Positions 25,717 to 34,015 of a stretch of DNA of 64,000 bases are shown here, in pieces (within the stretch, counting starts at the first letter, position 1; the number at the start of each line of letters is the position of its first letter). Both the position numbers and the translations under genes were made by a program. The DNA lies in NCBI GenBank assembly GCA_006954405.1, contig LVVQ01000001.1, forward strand, positions 186,001 through 250,000, given 5' to 3'. A model generated the notes under the pieces. The model saw nothing but the letters and a program-made list of their open reading frames with translations, searched no databases and was not told where the DNA came from. The DNA comes from Candidatus Methanarcanum hacksteinii. Its GTDB lineage: Archaea > Thermoplasmatota > Thermoplasmata > Methanomassiliicoccales > Methanomethylophilaceae.

Positions 25717-26565
25717 ATGCGGTCCTTGATGATCCCGATATACGACGACCACCTGCATCTGTCCCCATCAGGACTCAATGTGGAGGCTGCAAAGCAATTC
25801 CAGAAGGCTGGGGGCACAGGTATGACCCTCGTGACATTACCGTTCACCGAGTTCGTGGAGATATCCGAGGGTTCCGATTTCCTCAGGACGTATGAGATCA
25901 CCCTCTCCATGGCGGAGAAGGTGAGGGAATCCACAGATCTGAAGGTCAATGTCGCTGTCGGACCGTATCCCGTATCATTGTTATGGCTGAAGGAACGCTT
26001 CGGTCTAGAGAGGGCGGAGGATATGATGATCGAGGGCATAGAACTCGCAGCGAGATTGGTATCCGAAGGGAAGGCCAATGCATTGGGAGAGATCGGGAGG
26101 CCTCATTTCCCTGTGGATGATCAGAGCATCATCGAATCATCCAACAGGATATTGCTGAGAGGCATGGAACTCGCCAGGGAATTGGATTGTCCGGTGATGA
26201 TACATTGCGAATCGGAAGCTGGAACATTCCAGAGTCTGGCTCAGATAGCTGATGAGGCTGGGTTGGATAGAGGGATGGTCATAAAGCACTCATCACCACC
26301 GATGGTCACCGACGATGAGAATCTGGGGATAATGCCGTCGATACCCGCATCCAGGACATCGATAAAGGAAGCGATCATGAAGAATGATAGATTCATGTTG
26401 GAGACCGATTACATCGATGACCCTCAGAGACCAGGTTCATTCATGTCCATAACCACCGTTCCGAAGAGGATCAATGGATATCTTCAATCCGGAGAACTCA
26501 CGGAGGAGAATGTGTACAGGATATGTGAGGACATCCCTCGTTCACTCTATGAGAGGCGGCACTAG
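25717..26565 (+). CDS. TatD-like metal-dependent hydrolase
   Basis: A 282-residue amidohydrolase-fold protein of the archaeal TatD-related family. Metal ligands are visible: 'DDHLHLS' (HxH), 'LGEIGRPH', 'MIHCESE', 'VIKHSSP' and 'LETDYIDDP'. It probably acts on phosphoester or DNA substrates; the exact substrate is unknown. It stops at TAG (26563-26565), rare in this window, and the frame beyond that TAG stays open into the next gene. Divergent from priS over 40 bases, so the two may share a control region. Confidence 0.85.
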   Translation: MRSLMIPIYDDHLHLSPSGLNVEAAKQFQKAGGTGMTLVTLPFTEFVEISEGSDFLRTYEITLSMAEKVRESTDLKVNVAVGPYPVSLLWLKERFGLERAEDMMIEGIELAARLVSEGKANALGEIGRPHFPVDDQSIIESSNRILLRGMELARELDCPVMIHCESEAGTFQSLAQIADEAGLDRGMVIKHSSPPMVTDDENLGIMPSIPASRTSIKEAIMKNDRFMLETDYIDDPQRPGSFMSITTVPKRINGYLQSGELTEENVYRICEDIPRSLYERRH

Positions 26566-26601
26566 GGAATATTTAATTCACATGGGGTGATTCACCTCCC
26601 C

Positions 26602-27342
26602 ATGAAAGCTAAGATCATCTGCGTTTATGACAACGGTGCTAAGGTGAACACCTCGTTCATCGGAGCTCACGGTCTGTCCATGTTGATCGACGTGGATGGT
26701 CAGAAGACCCTTTTCGATACAGGTATGCGTGGTAGGTATCTCCTGCATAATCTCAGTTTCATGAAGGTGAAACCTGATGACATCGATAGAGTGGTGATTT
26801 CACACAACCACAGATCGAATGTCGGAGGCCTGAAATCCCTTATCGAAGCCAGGGATGGAACGCTCGACGTCTATGTCAACGGATATTTCGAAGGTATCAA
26901 AGGATTCCTCGGAAGGTCCGTCGGTCAGGAGGTGGAGTCGAAGATGAACCTGATCCATATGGATGGCGATATCTCATTGAGCGATCATCTTGATGTCATC
27001 GGTCCATTCGGGGATGTACAGGAGTTCTTCCCCATATTGAGGTCGAGGAACGGTCCCGTGATATTATCGTCCTGTTATCATTGCGGGGTCGATGCACCCC
27101 TCGATGCCGTGAAGGAGAGATACGGTAGGCAGGCCTATTCCATGGTAGGAGGGGTCCATCTCCCGAAGGCGAAACAGAAGACCGTGGATCCAGTATCCGA
27201 AGCGATATCCGCACATGGGGTATCAGAACTCCATATCAATCACTGTGCTACACCTAAGGGCATAGTGTACATGAGGACACACTTCGGACTCAACAACGTT
27301 CACGATCTCTTCGTCGGCGATTCCATAAGTTATGATTTATGA
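26602..27342 (+). CDS. Metallo-beta-lactamase fold protein lacking HxHxDH ligands
   Basis: A 246-residue protein of the MBL family closest in layout to dihydropteroate-synthase-like COG1237 hydrolases ('MLIDVDGQKTLFDTGMRGRY', 'VILSSCYHCGVDAPLDAVKE', 'YSMVGGVHLPKA'). The usual SHxHxDHxGG is replaced by 'SHNHRSNVGG': the second metal's Asp and His are Ser and Asn. It may bind one metal or have a non-hydrolytic role. I start at ATG 26602 because a TATA-like AATATTTAAT at 26569-26578 makes this a leaderless start; GTG at 26587 is the alternative. It lies between the TatD-like gene and htpX. Confidence 0.8.
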   Translation: MKAKIICVYDNGAKVNTSFIGAHGLSMLIDVDGQKTLFDTGMRGRYLLHNLSFMKVKPDDIDRVVISHNHRSNVGGLKSLIEARDGTLDVYVNGYFEGIKGFLGRSVGQEVESKMNLIHMDGDISLSDHLDVIGPFGDVQEFFPILRSRNGPVILSSCYHCGVDAPLDAVKERYGRQAYSMVGGVHLPKAKQKTVDPVSEAISAHGVSELHINHCATPKGIVYMRTHFGLNNVHDLFVGDSISYDL

Positions 27343-27352
27343 GGTATGAAAA

Positions 27353-28294
27353 ATGAAAGCCGTTTGGTGGTTCAGGACAATAATGATGTTCGTTTACCTC
27401 TCGCTCCTCCTCATGGCGGTGGGAGCATTGGTAGGGTTCATCTTCAACTCCAATTTCATCTATTGGAGTCTTGCGTTCCTTGCGATATCGCTCTTCATCT
27501 GTTTCTTCTCCTATTATAATTCGAAACAGATGGCGTTGAAGGCTAACAAGGTCAGGATAATAAGAAGAGAGGACAACCCTCGTCTCTACGACATGGTGGC
27601 GGAGCTCGCACAGAAATCTGGACTACCGATGCCGGAGGTAGGTATATCATACACCCCGGTCGCCAATGCATTCGCTACAGGTAGGAATCCTGAGAATGCC
27701 GCGGTCGTGGCAACGAGCGGTATACTCGATCTCCTTCCAGATGATGAGTTGAGAGGCGTACTCGCACACGAGATGTCACACGTGAGGAACAGGGATATCC
27801 TTGTCATGGGGATCGCATCAGCCATCTCCATCGTGATATCATACGTCTCGCAGATGGCATGGTATGCTGCGATATTCAGCAGGGACAGCGAGAACCGCGG
27901 GATGATAATGTTGGCAGCCTTAGCTGCACAGATAGTCGTTCCCTTCGCTGCGTTGTTGATCCAATTGGGAATCTCAAAGAACCGTGAATTTCTTGCCGAC
28001 GAATCCGGTGCGAGGTTGATCAATGACCCGATGGCATTGGCAAGGGCACTCCAGCATCTCGAGAGGCAGAACGATGCCACGGTTCAGAGCTATACCCTCG
28101 AGGATATGGCTAGGAAGGACAGGAACACGCCTGATGCCACATTGAACATCTGCACCAACCGCAACTATGCGCACATGTGGATATCCAACCCCCTCAAGAA
28201 GAAGGGCATATTGGAATCGATGTTCAGCACGCACCCTTCCACTGAGAGCAGGGTAGCAAGGCTCACTGAGCTTGCAAAAAAGATGGGACAGTGA
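27353..28294 (+). CDS. htpX: HtpX-like M48 membrane metalloprotease
   Basis: A 313-residue integral membrane zinc protease that degrades damaged membrane proteins. Two N-terminal membrane segments (about 10-55), the zinc site 'LAHEMSHVRNRDI' with the third ligand in 'NREFLADESGARL', and two more hydrophobic segments between them match HtpX throughout. It starts 10 bases after the MBL gene, so is probably in its transcript. Convergent with the HPS-RraA gene. Confidence 0.94.
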   Translation: MKAVWWFRTIMMFVYLSLLLMAVGALVGFIFNSNFIYWSLAFLAISLFICFFSYYNSKQMALKANKVRIIRREDNPRLYDMVAELAQKSGLPMPEVGISYTPVANAFATGRNPENAAVVATSGILDLLPDDELRGVLAHEMSHVRNRDILVMGIASAISIVISYVSQMAWYAAIFSRDSENRGMIMLAALAAQIVVPFAALLIQLGISKNREFLADESGARLINDPMALARALQHLERQNDATVQSYTLEDMARKDRNTPDATLNICTNRNYAHMWISNPLKKKGILESMFSTHPSTESRVARLTELAKKMGQ

Positions 28295-28303
28295 AGTGAT
28301 ATC

Positions 28304-29596
28304 TCACTTCACAGGTTCCCATTTACATAATTCATTTACTTTAGAGAGGGTGGATCCTCTGCGGATCTCCTCTCTCGTCCTATTCTCATTCTCGTGTACC
28401 GCCAATGCTCTGTTGGCGACCTCCACGGCCTTCTCCTTAGGTACGACAATGAGTCCGTTCTCATCACCGATGATCCAATCGCCTGTCCTCACGACCTGAC
28501 CGCCGATCTTGATCTCGATGCCTATGCCCCCGTATCCTTTGGGTTCACCGGCATTCGGTACGCATGATCTCGCGAAAGCGGGGAATCCGAGATCCAATAT
28601 GTCGTCGATATCCCTGATCGCTCCGTCGATGACGATACCGTTCGCTCCCATGATCATCGCGGAATTGGATGCGAGCTCTCCCCATACGGCAACGGGTGCA
28701 CCGCCTACATCCACTACGATGACATCCCCTTTCTTCACATGGTCGATCGCTTCCACAGGTTTGGCCCAATCGCCGTTCGTAGTTTGTACGGTCAATGCAC
28801 GACCGATCATCTTCTGCTTGTGCTTTATGTAAGGTGTGAGACCTAACACTATGCCCTGTTTGTGGAATGCATCGGAGATGTTGCATGTGGAGACTCTTGA
28901 GAACGCCTCGAAGAGATTATCCTCACTGTATTTCTTCGCGAGATCGGTCTTGACGTCCACACCGTTCATGGCATCCTTCAATGCCTTCGCGGATGCCCTG
29001 ATGTCTGTGGCTTTGGTTATGCCTCCGCCGACGATGACGATGGATGCACCTGCTTTGACGTAATCGCCTGCATTCTCGGCTGTGATGCCACCTGCCACTG
29101 CTATAGGTATGTTCGTGCTCTCGACCACTTTCTTCAAAGTATCGATTGGGGGTTCATCACCCTTCATCTGCTGATCGATGCCCATGTGGAGACATATGTA
29201 TGATACGCCGAGTTTCTCGACCTCGATGGATCTCTTCACCTTGTCGGCGACATTGATCATATCGATCTCCACCTCAGCACCATACTTCCTTGCGGCCATG
29301 ACCGCTTCGGATATGGTGGAATCATCTGCCAATCCAAGGATGGTGATGATGTCCGCACCTGATTTGGCGGCTATCTCAACTTCGAAACCGCCTGTATCCA
29401 TGGTCTTGGTGTCCGCTATTATCTTCTTCCCAGGGTAGAGCTTCCTAAATGTACGGATCGCTTCAGTACCTTCACTCTTCAGAAGGGGGGTTCCGACCTC
29501 TATCCAATCCGCACCGCCTTCGACGGCTTCTTGACAGATGCCTGTGCTCCTCTTCAATTGCATGAAATCCAATGCAACTTGCAATACGGGCCACAT
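28304..29596 (-). CDS. Bifunctional 3-hexulose-6-phosphate synthase / RraA-like protein
   Basis: A 430-residue fusion. Residues about 3-210 form an OMP-decarboxylase-like barrel of HPS ('LQVALDFMQLKRSTGICQEA', 'IIADTKTMDTGGFEVEIAAK', 'PIAVAGGITAENAGDYVKAG'), which in methanogens works in reverse in ribulose-5-phosphate supply from hexulose-6-phosphate. Residues about 225-415 are an RraA-like domain ('VSTCNISDAFHKQG', 'VWGELASNSAMIMGANGIVI', 'DGAIRDIDDILDLGFPAFAR'). The fusion is known in archaea, where the RraA part may be an aldolase or regulator. PRPP synthetase, a consumer of ribose phosphate, lies at 62288. Confidence 0.92.
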   Translation of the reverse strand: MWPVLQVALDFMQLKRSTGICQEAVEGGADWIEVGTPLLKSEGTEAIRTFRKLYPGKKIIADTKTMDTGGFEVEIAAKSGADIITILGLADDSTISEAVMAARKYGAEVEIDMINVADKVKRSIEVEKLGVSYICLHMGIDQQMKGDEPPIDTLKKVVESTNIPIAVAGGITAENAGDYVKAGASIVIVGGGITKATDIRASAKALKDAMNGVDVKTDLAKKYSEDNLFEAFSRVSTCNISDAFHKQGIVLGLTPYIKHKQKMIGRALTVQTTNGDWAKPVEAIDHVKKGDVIVVDVGGAPVAVWGELASNSAMIMGANGIVIDGAIRDIDDILDLGFPAFARSCVPNAGEPKGYGGIGIEIKIGGQVVRTGDWIIGDENGLIVVPKEKAVEVANRALAVHENENRTREEIRRGSTLSKVNELCKWEPVK

Positions 29597-29794
29597 GCTG
29601 TCGCGATTGAATCGATTATGTAAGTACGTTTGCTACGTCGTATGACGAATCACAAGCGATATCATAATGAGGATCGCCGCTCAGCTCGCCCGTCTCTCAT
29701 CATCCTCAGCTCGAAAAACGATCATCATCGCGGTATCTCACAGAGCGGGTCGAACATTTATTAAAGTATCCTGTTCATCGTCCGACTCGATCAT

Positions 29795-30265
29795 ATGTTC
29801 AAGAGGAAGTCCGCACCGAAGATAAGATTGCTATTCGTAGATGAGAACAACGATCTCCAATCCAATATCGCAGAATATTTCGTCAAGGAGATGTACGGTG
29901 ATCTTTACGAGGTAAGTAGTGCAGGCCCCAAATCCGATTGTGTGGACTGTGAGCTCATATCCGTCATGTATCAGTTGGGGTATGATATCAGATCCTATAC
30001 ATCGATGGATTTCGGTCATGAGGATCTTCCTAAAGGATTTGATTATGTCATATTCCTGGAGAAGTCGACATATGACAGGGTCAAGGATGATATCCCATTC
30101 AAGGCACCTCAGATCCTTCACGATTTCGGCAGGAAGGAGAATTTTGAGAAGGCTACCGACGATGTGGAGCTGTATGAGTGCATAAAGCAACTCGTGGAGA
30201 ATGTCGGCGAATGGTGTAAGAGTACATTCGCAGACCCTGAAGCACTCAAGACGATGGTCGTATGA
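29795..30265 (+). CDS. LMW protein-tyrosine-phosphatase-like protein, catalytic residues lost
   Basis: A 156-residue low-molecular-weight phosphatase/arsenate-reductase fold. The canonical loop 'LFVCxGNxCRS' reads here 'LLFVDENNDLQSNIAEYF': the nucleophilic Cys is Asp16 and the phosphate-binding Arg is Gln22. The rest of the fold is kept ('YEVSSAGPKSD', 'QLGYDIRSY', 'FDYVIFLEKST'). It is therefore a predicted pseudo-enzyme. The stop overlaps the Tsr3 start by 4 bases (ATGA), so it is coupled to rRNA modification; a regulatory or scaffold role is inference. A TATA-like ATTTATTAAAG at 29755-29765 precedes it. The 198-base gap upstream (29597-29794) shows no gene. Confidence 0.75.
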   Translation: MFKRKSAPKIRLLFVDENNDLQSNIAEYFVKEMYGDLYEVSSAGPKSDCVDCELISVMYQLGYDIRSYTSMDFGHEDLPKGFDYVIFLEKSTYDRVKDDIPFKAPQILHDFGRKENFEKATDDVELYECIKQLVENVGEWCKSTFADPEALKTMVV

Positions 30266-30777
30266 TACCTGTCTTCGTATACGATAAGAATCAATGCGAT
30301 CCCAAGAAGTGTACGGCCAAGCGTATGCTGAAGTTCGGACTTGCCAAGGAGGCTAAGACGCTCCATGCGATACCTAAGGGTTCGATAGTGCTTTCACCCT
30401 TCGCCGAGAAGGCGTTATCCCCTGATGACATCAGATATGCCAGGCATGGATTGGTCGTCATGGACCTCACATGGACCAATATAGATGAGTTCCCAAGGCC
30501 CAAAGGTACGAACGATCGTGCACTTCCCTATATGCTCGCATCCAATCCGATCAATTGGGGCAGACCGATGGAGCTCAATTCGGCAGAGGCGGTCATGGCA
30601 TCATTGTTCATCCTTGGCGAGAGGGAACAGGCGGAGACCTTCCTTGGGAGATTCAATTGGGCACCCGAGTTCATGAGGCTCAACGGAGAGCTTTTGGAGG
30701 AGTACTCATCAGCAAAGGACAGCACAGAGGTGGTCCGCATCCAGAACGAGTACATCGATTCTATAAGGAACGGGTGA
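30262..30777 (+). CDS. tsr3: 16S rRNA aminocarboxypropyltransferase (Tsr3)
   Basis: A 171-residue SPOUT-fold enzyme that transfers the 3-amino-3-carboxypropyl group of SAM to a small-subunit rRNA hypermodified nucleotide. 'YDKNQCDPKKCTAKRM' at the N-terminus, 'GLVVMDLTWTNID', 'NDRALPYMLASNPINWGRP' and 'NSAEAVMASLFILGE' are the conserved Tsr3 blocks. Length is normal for archaea. Translationally coupled to the dead phosphatase upstream. Confidence 0.93.
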   Translation: MIPVFVYDKNQCDPKKCTAKRMLKFGLAKEAKTLHAIPKGSIVLSPFAEKALSPDDIRYARHGLVVMDLTWTNIDEFPRPKGTNDRALPYMLASNPINWGRPMELNSAEAVMASLFILGEREQAETFLGRFNWAPEFMRLNGELLEEYSSAKDSTEVVRIQNEYIDSIRNG

Positions 30778-30903
30778 TGTATCCCACGGAACCGCTTCAG
30801 AATCCTGTGATTCACATGCGATCCCCATGTTCGCATACATGTGATCCATGGCAGGGACTGTGCGGTACTTTATTTTATGATAATACGGATAGGAGTTAGG
30901 CAT

Positions 30904-31155
30904 ATGATGATGGAAGAGGTGGTCCGTTATATCTGGGCGGTCTTCGGAGATGAGAGATTGTCCACAAGAGATGTCGAAACGAGATTGGCGGATATCTTCG
31001 ATTATCACTGTCCTGATGATTTTGCAAAGACGATGACCAAATTGAAACAATCGGGTCTGGTCAAGGGCGAGGTATCGATGGAGAAAGGGGGATGGATCTG
31101 GTGGGTCGATGACGAATGCAGATCCAAGGACCCGATGAAGGTGAATGTAAGATGA
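30904..31155 (+). CDS. Small winged-helix protein upstream of MCM
   Basis: An 83-residue acidic protein with a predicted winged helix ('STRDVETRLADIFDYHCPDD', 'FAKTMTKLKQSGLVKGEVSM'). ATG at 30904 is chosen for the AGGAG-like site at 30892-30895 and a TATA-like TTTATTTTATG near 30871; upstream in-frame codons fall before that promoter. The stop overlaps the mcm start by 4 bases, so the two are co-translated. The role is unknown; coupling to the replicative helicase suggests a regulator or partner. Confidence 0.65.
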   Translation: MMMEEVVRYIWAVFGDERLSTRDVETRLADIFDYHCPDDFAKTMTKLKQSGLVKGEVSMEKGGWIWWVDDECRSKDPMKVNVR

Positions 31156-33725
31156 CGGTTACGACATTCCAAGATGAGGATATACTGAAATTCTGGGACG
31201 ATATACTGAGCAATGATACGTATCGTCTCAAATTGGCTGAGATACAGGACAATTACCAGGACAAGAAGAGTCTGTACGTCCCGTATACGGATATCGATTA
31301 TTACAACTCGGATTTTGCGATATATCTGCTCAACAAACCCGACAGATGCATAAGATTGGGAGAGAAGGCCATAAGGTCCAGGTTACCAGCGACATGGGAT
31401 CCTGCCAATGATATCAACCTCAGGATAGATACGCTTCCGAAGGATGCGCACGTGGAGGTACGTGAGCTCAGGTCCAAACATCTCAACAGACTCGTTGCCG
31501 TCGACGGTCTCGTAAGGAAAGCCACATTGCCCAAGCTCAAGATGACCAATGCCCTCTACAGATGCGCCAAATGTAACGCGGAGATATGGACGCCTCAGAA
31601 GGGGATGTATGCAACAGAACCGTTGATGTGTCCGAATGAGGGATGCAACAAGAGCGCATTGAGATTCATATTGGATGAGGAATCATCCGTGTTCTCCGAT
31701 ACGCAGAAGATCGAGATACAGGAGAATCCAGAGGGATTGAGGGGCGGTGCACAACCCGAGAGGATGTCCGGTTACATCGAGGATGATATCTCCGGTAAGG
31801 TCACCCCTGGTAACAGGGTCACATTGAACGGAATCATCAGACCAGTAGAGAAAAGCGACCGTGATAAATCAACGGTCTTCGACACATACATGGAGATAAT
31901 CTCCGTGGAATTCTCCCAAGAGGAGTATGATGAGATCGAGATCACCGATGAGGATGAGGAGAGGATCCTCGAGATGGCGAGGGATCCGGAGTTCTTCAAC
32001 AATCTCGTCAAATCCATCGCACCGTCGATCTTCGGATTGGAGGAGGTCAAACAGGCCGTCGCATTGCAACTGTTCGGCGGTACGCACAAGGAGATGGATG
32101 ACGGGACGACGACAAGAGGGGATATCCACATCCTGATGATGGGTGACCCCGGTGTCGCAAAATCGCAGATCCTATCGTACATGTCACGTTTGGCCCCAAG
32201 AGGGATATATGCTTCAGGAAAGTCCGCATCCGCGGCCGGTCTATGCGTCGGAGCGGATACGATATTGATCAATGACAAGGGTGAGAGATCCACCATAGGC
32301 GACTATGTGAACGCCAGGATGGATGCCCCCGAGGAATACCGCCCAGGGATATGGAGGCAGGCAGTCGATGATTGGTCGATACAATCCATAGGCGATCTAG
32401 GGTCTGTCAGATACCTTCCGATAGAGTATATCTGGAGGATCAAGACCCCTGAGAGGTTGTATAGGATCTCAGCGGGGGGCATGTCCCTCATACTCACGGC
32501 GGAGACGAAGATACAGGCCATGAGGGGTCCGACATTCGATTGGGTCGCCGCTTCCGAACTCAATGTCGGGGATATGGCCTCCATGGTCATGGAGAATATG
32601 CGCTTCTTCCCGATAACGGAGATAGAGATCCTGACAGAGGATCTTCCGGAGTATGTGTACGATCTCACCGTAACACCATCGCATGCATTCGTCGGTAACG
32701 GATTCGTCATCCACAACACCGCAGCGGCGGTCAAGGATGATTTCGGGGACGGGAGATGGACACTGGAGGCAGGTGCACTGGTCCTTGCGGATAAAGGATT
32801 GGCTTGTATCGATGAGTTGGATAAGATGACGCCTCAGGACAGGTCCTCATTGCATGAGGCGATGGAATCGCAGAGGATATCCATCGCGAAGGCAGGTATC
32901 ACCGCGACACTTCAGAGCAGATGCTCATTGCTCGCAGCGGCCAACCCCAAATACGGAAGATTCGACATGACCGAGAAGATCGTGGGTCAGATCGATCTGC
33001 CACCAGCATTGATGTCACGTTTCGATCTCATATTCGTGCTCACCGACAAGCCCAGAGAGGAATACGATAAGAAATTATCCACATTCGTTCTGAAAGGACA
33101 CAGGAGAGGTCAGGCTAGGGCGATGAAGGAAGAGGAGGTCGGCGGTGTCAACAAGGAAGCCGTGCTCAAGGATACGGAGGACCATAAGCCGATCTATGAC
33201 ATGGAGATAATAAGGAAATACGTCTCATACGCCAAACAGATCTGTTTCCCGATAATGACGGATGAGGCCATGGAACTCATCGAAGGCGAGTACCTGAGCA
33301 TACGTAAGACGGGAGAGGGAGATAATGCATCCGTCCCAATCACCGCAAGGCAATTGGAGGCCTATGTCCGTCTCTCGGAAGCATCCGCGAAGACAAGATT
33401 GAGCCCTATTGTGGATGAGAGGGATGTCACCAGAGCGATCAATCTTGTGAAATACTACATGGACGGAGTCGCAAAGACCGATGACGGTTCATGGGACTTC
33501 GACAGGATGGGTTCCAGTTTCAGCAAGCGCGATAGGGATACGAAGCGCGGATTGTACGATCAGATCCTGAAGGCATTGGATGACGCCGGCGATAGCGGTC
33601 TATCTAGGGATGACATAATCATCATGTTCAACAAGGAGAGCATGTTCGACATAGATCACGTGATCGAGGAGATGCATGACAACAATTTCATCATCGAGAG
33701 TAAAGGAAGGTGGATGAGGGTATGA
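31152..33725 (+). CDS. mcm: MCM replicative helicase with intein
   Basis: The hexameric 3'-5' replicative DNA helicase, 857 codons including a 158-residue intein (separate entry). The mature protein would have about 699 residues. N-terminal domain with a zinc finger ('YRCAKCNAEIWT...LMCPNEGCNKS'), Walker A GDPGVAKS (331-338, K337), Walker B 'LACIDELDKM', arginine finger 'MSRFDLIFVL', and a C-terminal winged helix after about 770. I begin at the ATG at 31152, which overlaps the preceding stop; an in-frame ATG at 31116 lies inside the upstream gene. It is followed by DUF424 and NMD3 with ATGA overlaps, a tight four-gene unit. Confidence 0.95.
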   Translation: MTVTTFQDEDILKFWDDILSNDTYRLKLAEIQDNYQDKKSLYVPYTDIDYYNSDFAIYLLNKPDRCIRLGEKAIRSRLPATWDPANDINLRIDTLPKDAHVEVRELRSKHLNRLVAVDGLVRKATLPKLKMTNALYRCAKCNAEIWTPQKGMYATEPLMCPNEGCNKSALRFILDEESSVFSDTQKIEIQENPEGLRGGAQPERMSGYIEDDISGKVTPGNRVTLNGIIRPVEKSDRDKSTVFDTYMEIISVEFSQEEYDEIEITDEDEERILEMARDPEFFNNLVKSIAPSIFGLEEVKQAVALQLFGGTHKEMDDGTTTRGDIHILMMGDPGVAKSQILSYMSRLAPRGIYASGKSASAAGLCVGADTILINDKGERSTIGDYVNARMDAPEEYRPGIWRQAVDDWSIQSIGDLGSVRYLPIEYIWRIKTPERLYRISAGGMSLILTAETKIQAMRGPTFDWVAASELNVGDMASMVMENMRFFPITEIEILTEDLPEYVYDLTVTPSHAFVGNGFVIHNTAAAVKDDFGDGRWTLEAGALVLADKGLACIDELDKMTPQDRSSLHEAMESQRISIAKAGITATLQSRCSLLAAANPKYGRFDMTEKIVGQIDLPPALMSRFDLIFVLTDKPREEYDKKLSTFVLKGHRRGQARAMKEEEVGGVNKEAVLKDTEDHKPIYDMEIIRKYVSYAKQICFPIMTDEAMELIEGEYLSIRKTGEGDNASVPITARQLEAYVRLSEASAKTRLSPIVDERDVTRAINLVKYYMDGVAKTDDGSWDFDRMGSSFSKRDRDTKRGLYDQILKALDDAGDSGLSRDDIIIMFNKESMFDIDHVIEEMHDNNFIIESKGRWMRV
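32244..32717 (+). other. Mini-intein in MCM (158 aa)
   Basis: Begins at Cys365 after 'GKSASAAGL' and ends 'GFVIHN' before Thr, so the splice junctions (Cys1, His-Asn, +1 Thr) are intact. Block A is 'CVGADTILINDKGER'; block F is 'VYDLTVTPSHAFVGNG'. No LAGLIDADG homing-endonuclease domain is present, and 158 residues is mini-intein size. Block B reads 'LILTAETKIQAM', where the usual TxxH histidine is Thr. The insertion site, just after the Walker A helix, is a known MCM intein site. Confidence 0.88.
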
Positions 33726-34015
33726 TATACGTACGTATGCACAAAGGCCGTGACGACATCATCCTAGCAGCATGTGATGAAGAGGTCATCGGCAAGACAT
33801 TCAAGGGCGACGGGATGAGGATCACCGTATCGGAAGATTTCTACAATGGAGAGTTGGTCCCCGAGGAAGTGTTCATCGAGAGGATGAGATCGGTCACCAT
33901 AATGAATCTCGTCGGAGAGAGGACGATCGCATTGGCAGTAGAGAACGGCCATGTGGATGAGAACTGTGTCCTCCAGATAGGCGAGACAAAACATGCACAG
34001 GTAGTGAAGGGATGA
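33722..34015 (+). CDS. DUF424 family protein
   Basis: A 97-residue archaeal protein of the DUF424 family ('MIYVRMHKGRDDIILAACDE', 'EVIGKTFKGDGMRITVSEDF', 'VGERTIALAVENGHVDENCV'). Biochemical role unknown. ATG at 33722 overlaps the mcm stop; the stop overlaps the NMD3 start (ATGA both times). In many archaea DUF424 neighbours translation factors or NMD3, so a ribosome-related role is plausible. Confidence 0.85.
   Translation: MIYVRMHKGRDDIILAACDEEVIGKTFKGDGMRITVSEDFYNGELVPEEVFIERMRSVTIMNLVGERTIALAVENGHVDENCVLQIGETKHAQVVKG

Noticed and set aside
29641..29745. TGAGGAT/ATCCTCA inverted repeat with a large loop in the gap before the phosphatase-like gene
   Set aside because: Seven pairs across a 27-base loop is too weak to call an RNA or terminator; no tRNA or snoRNA-like features.
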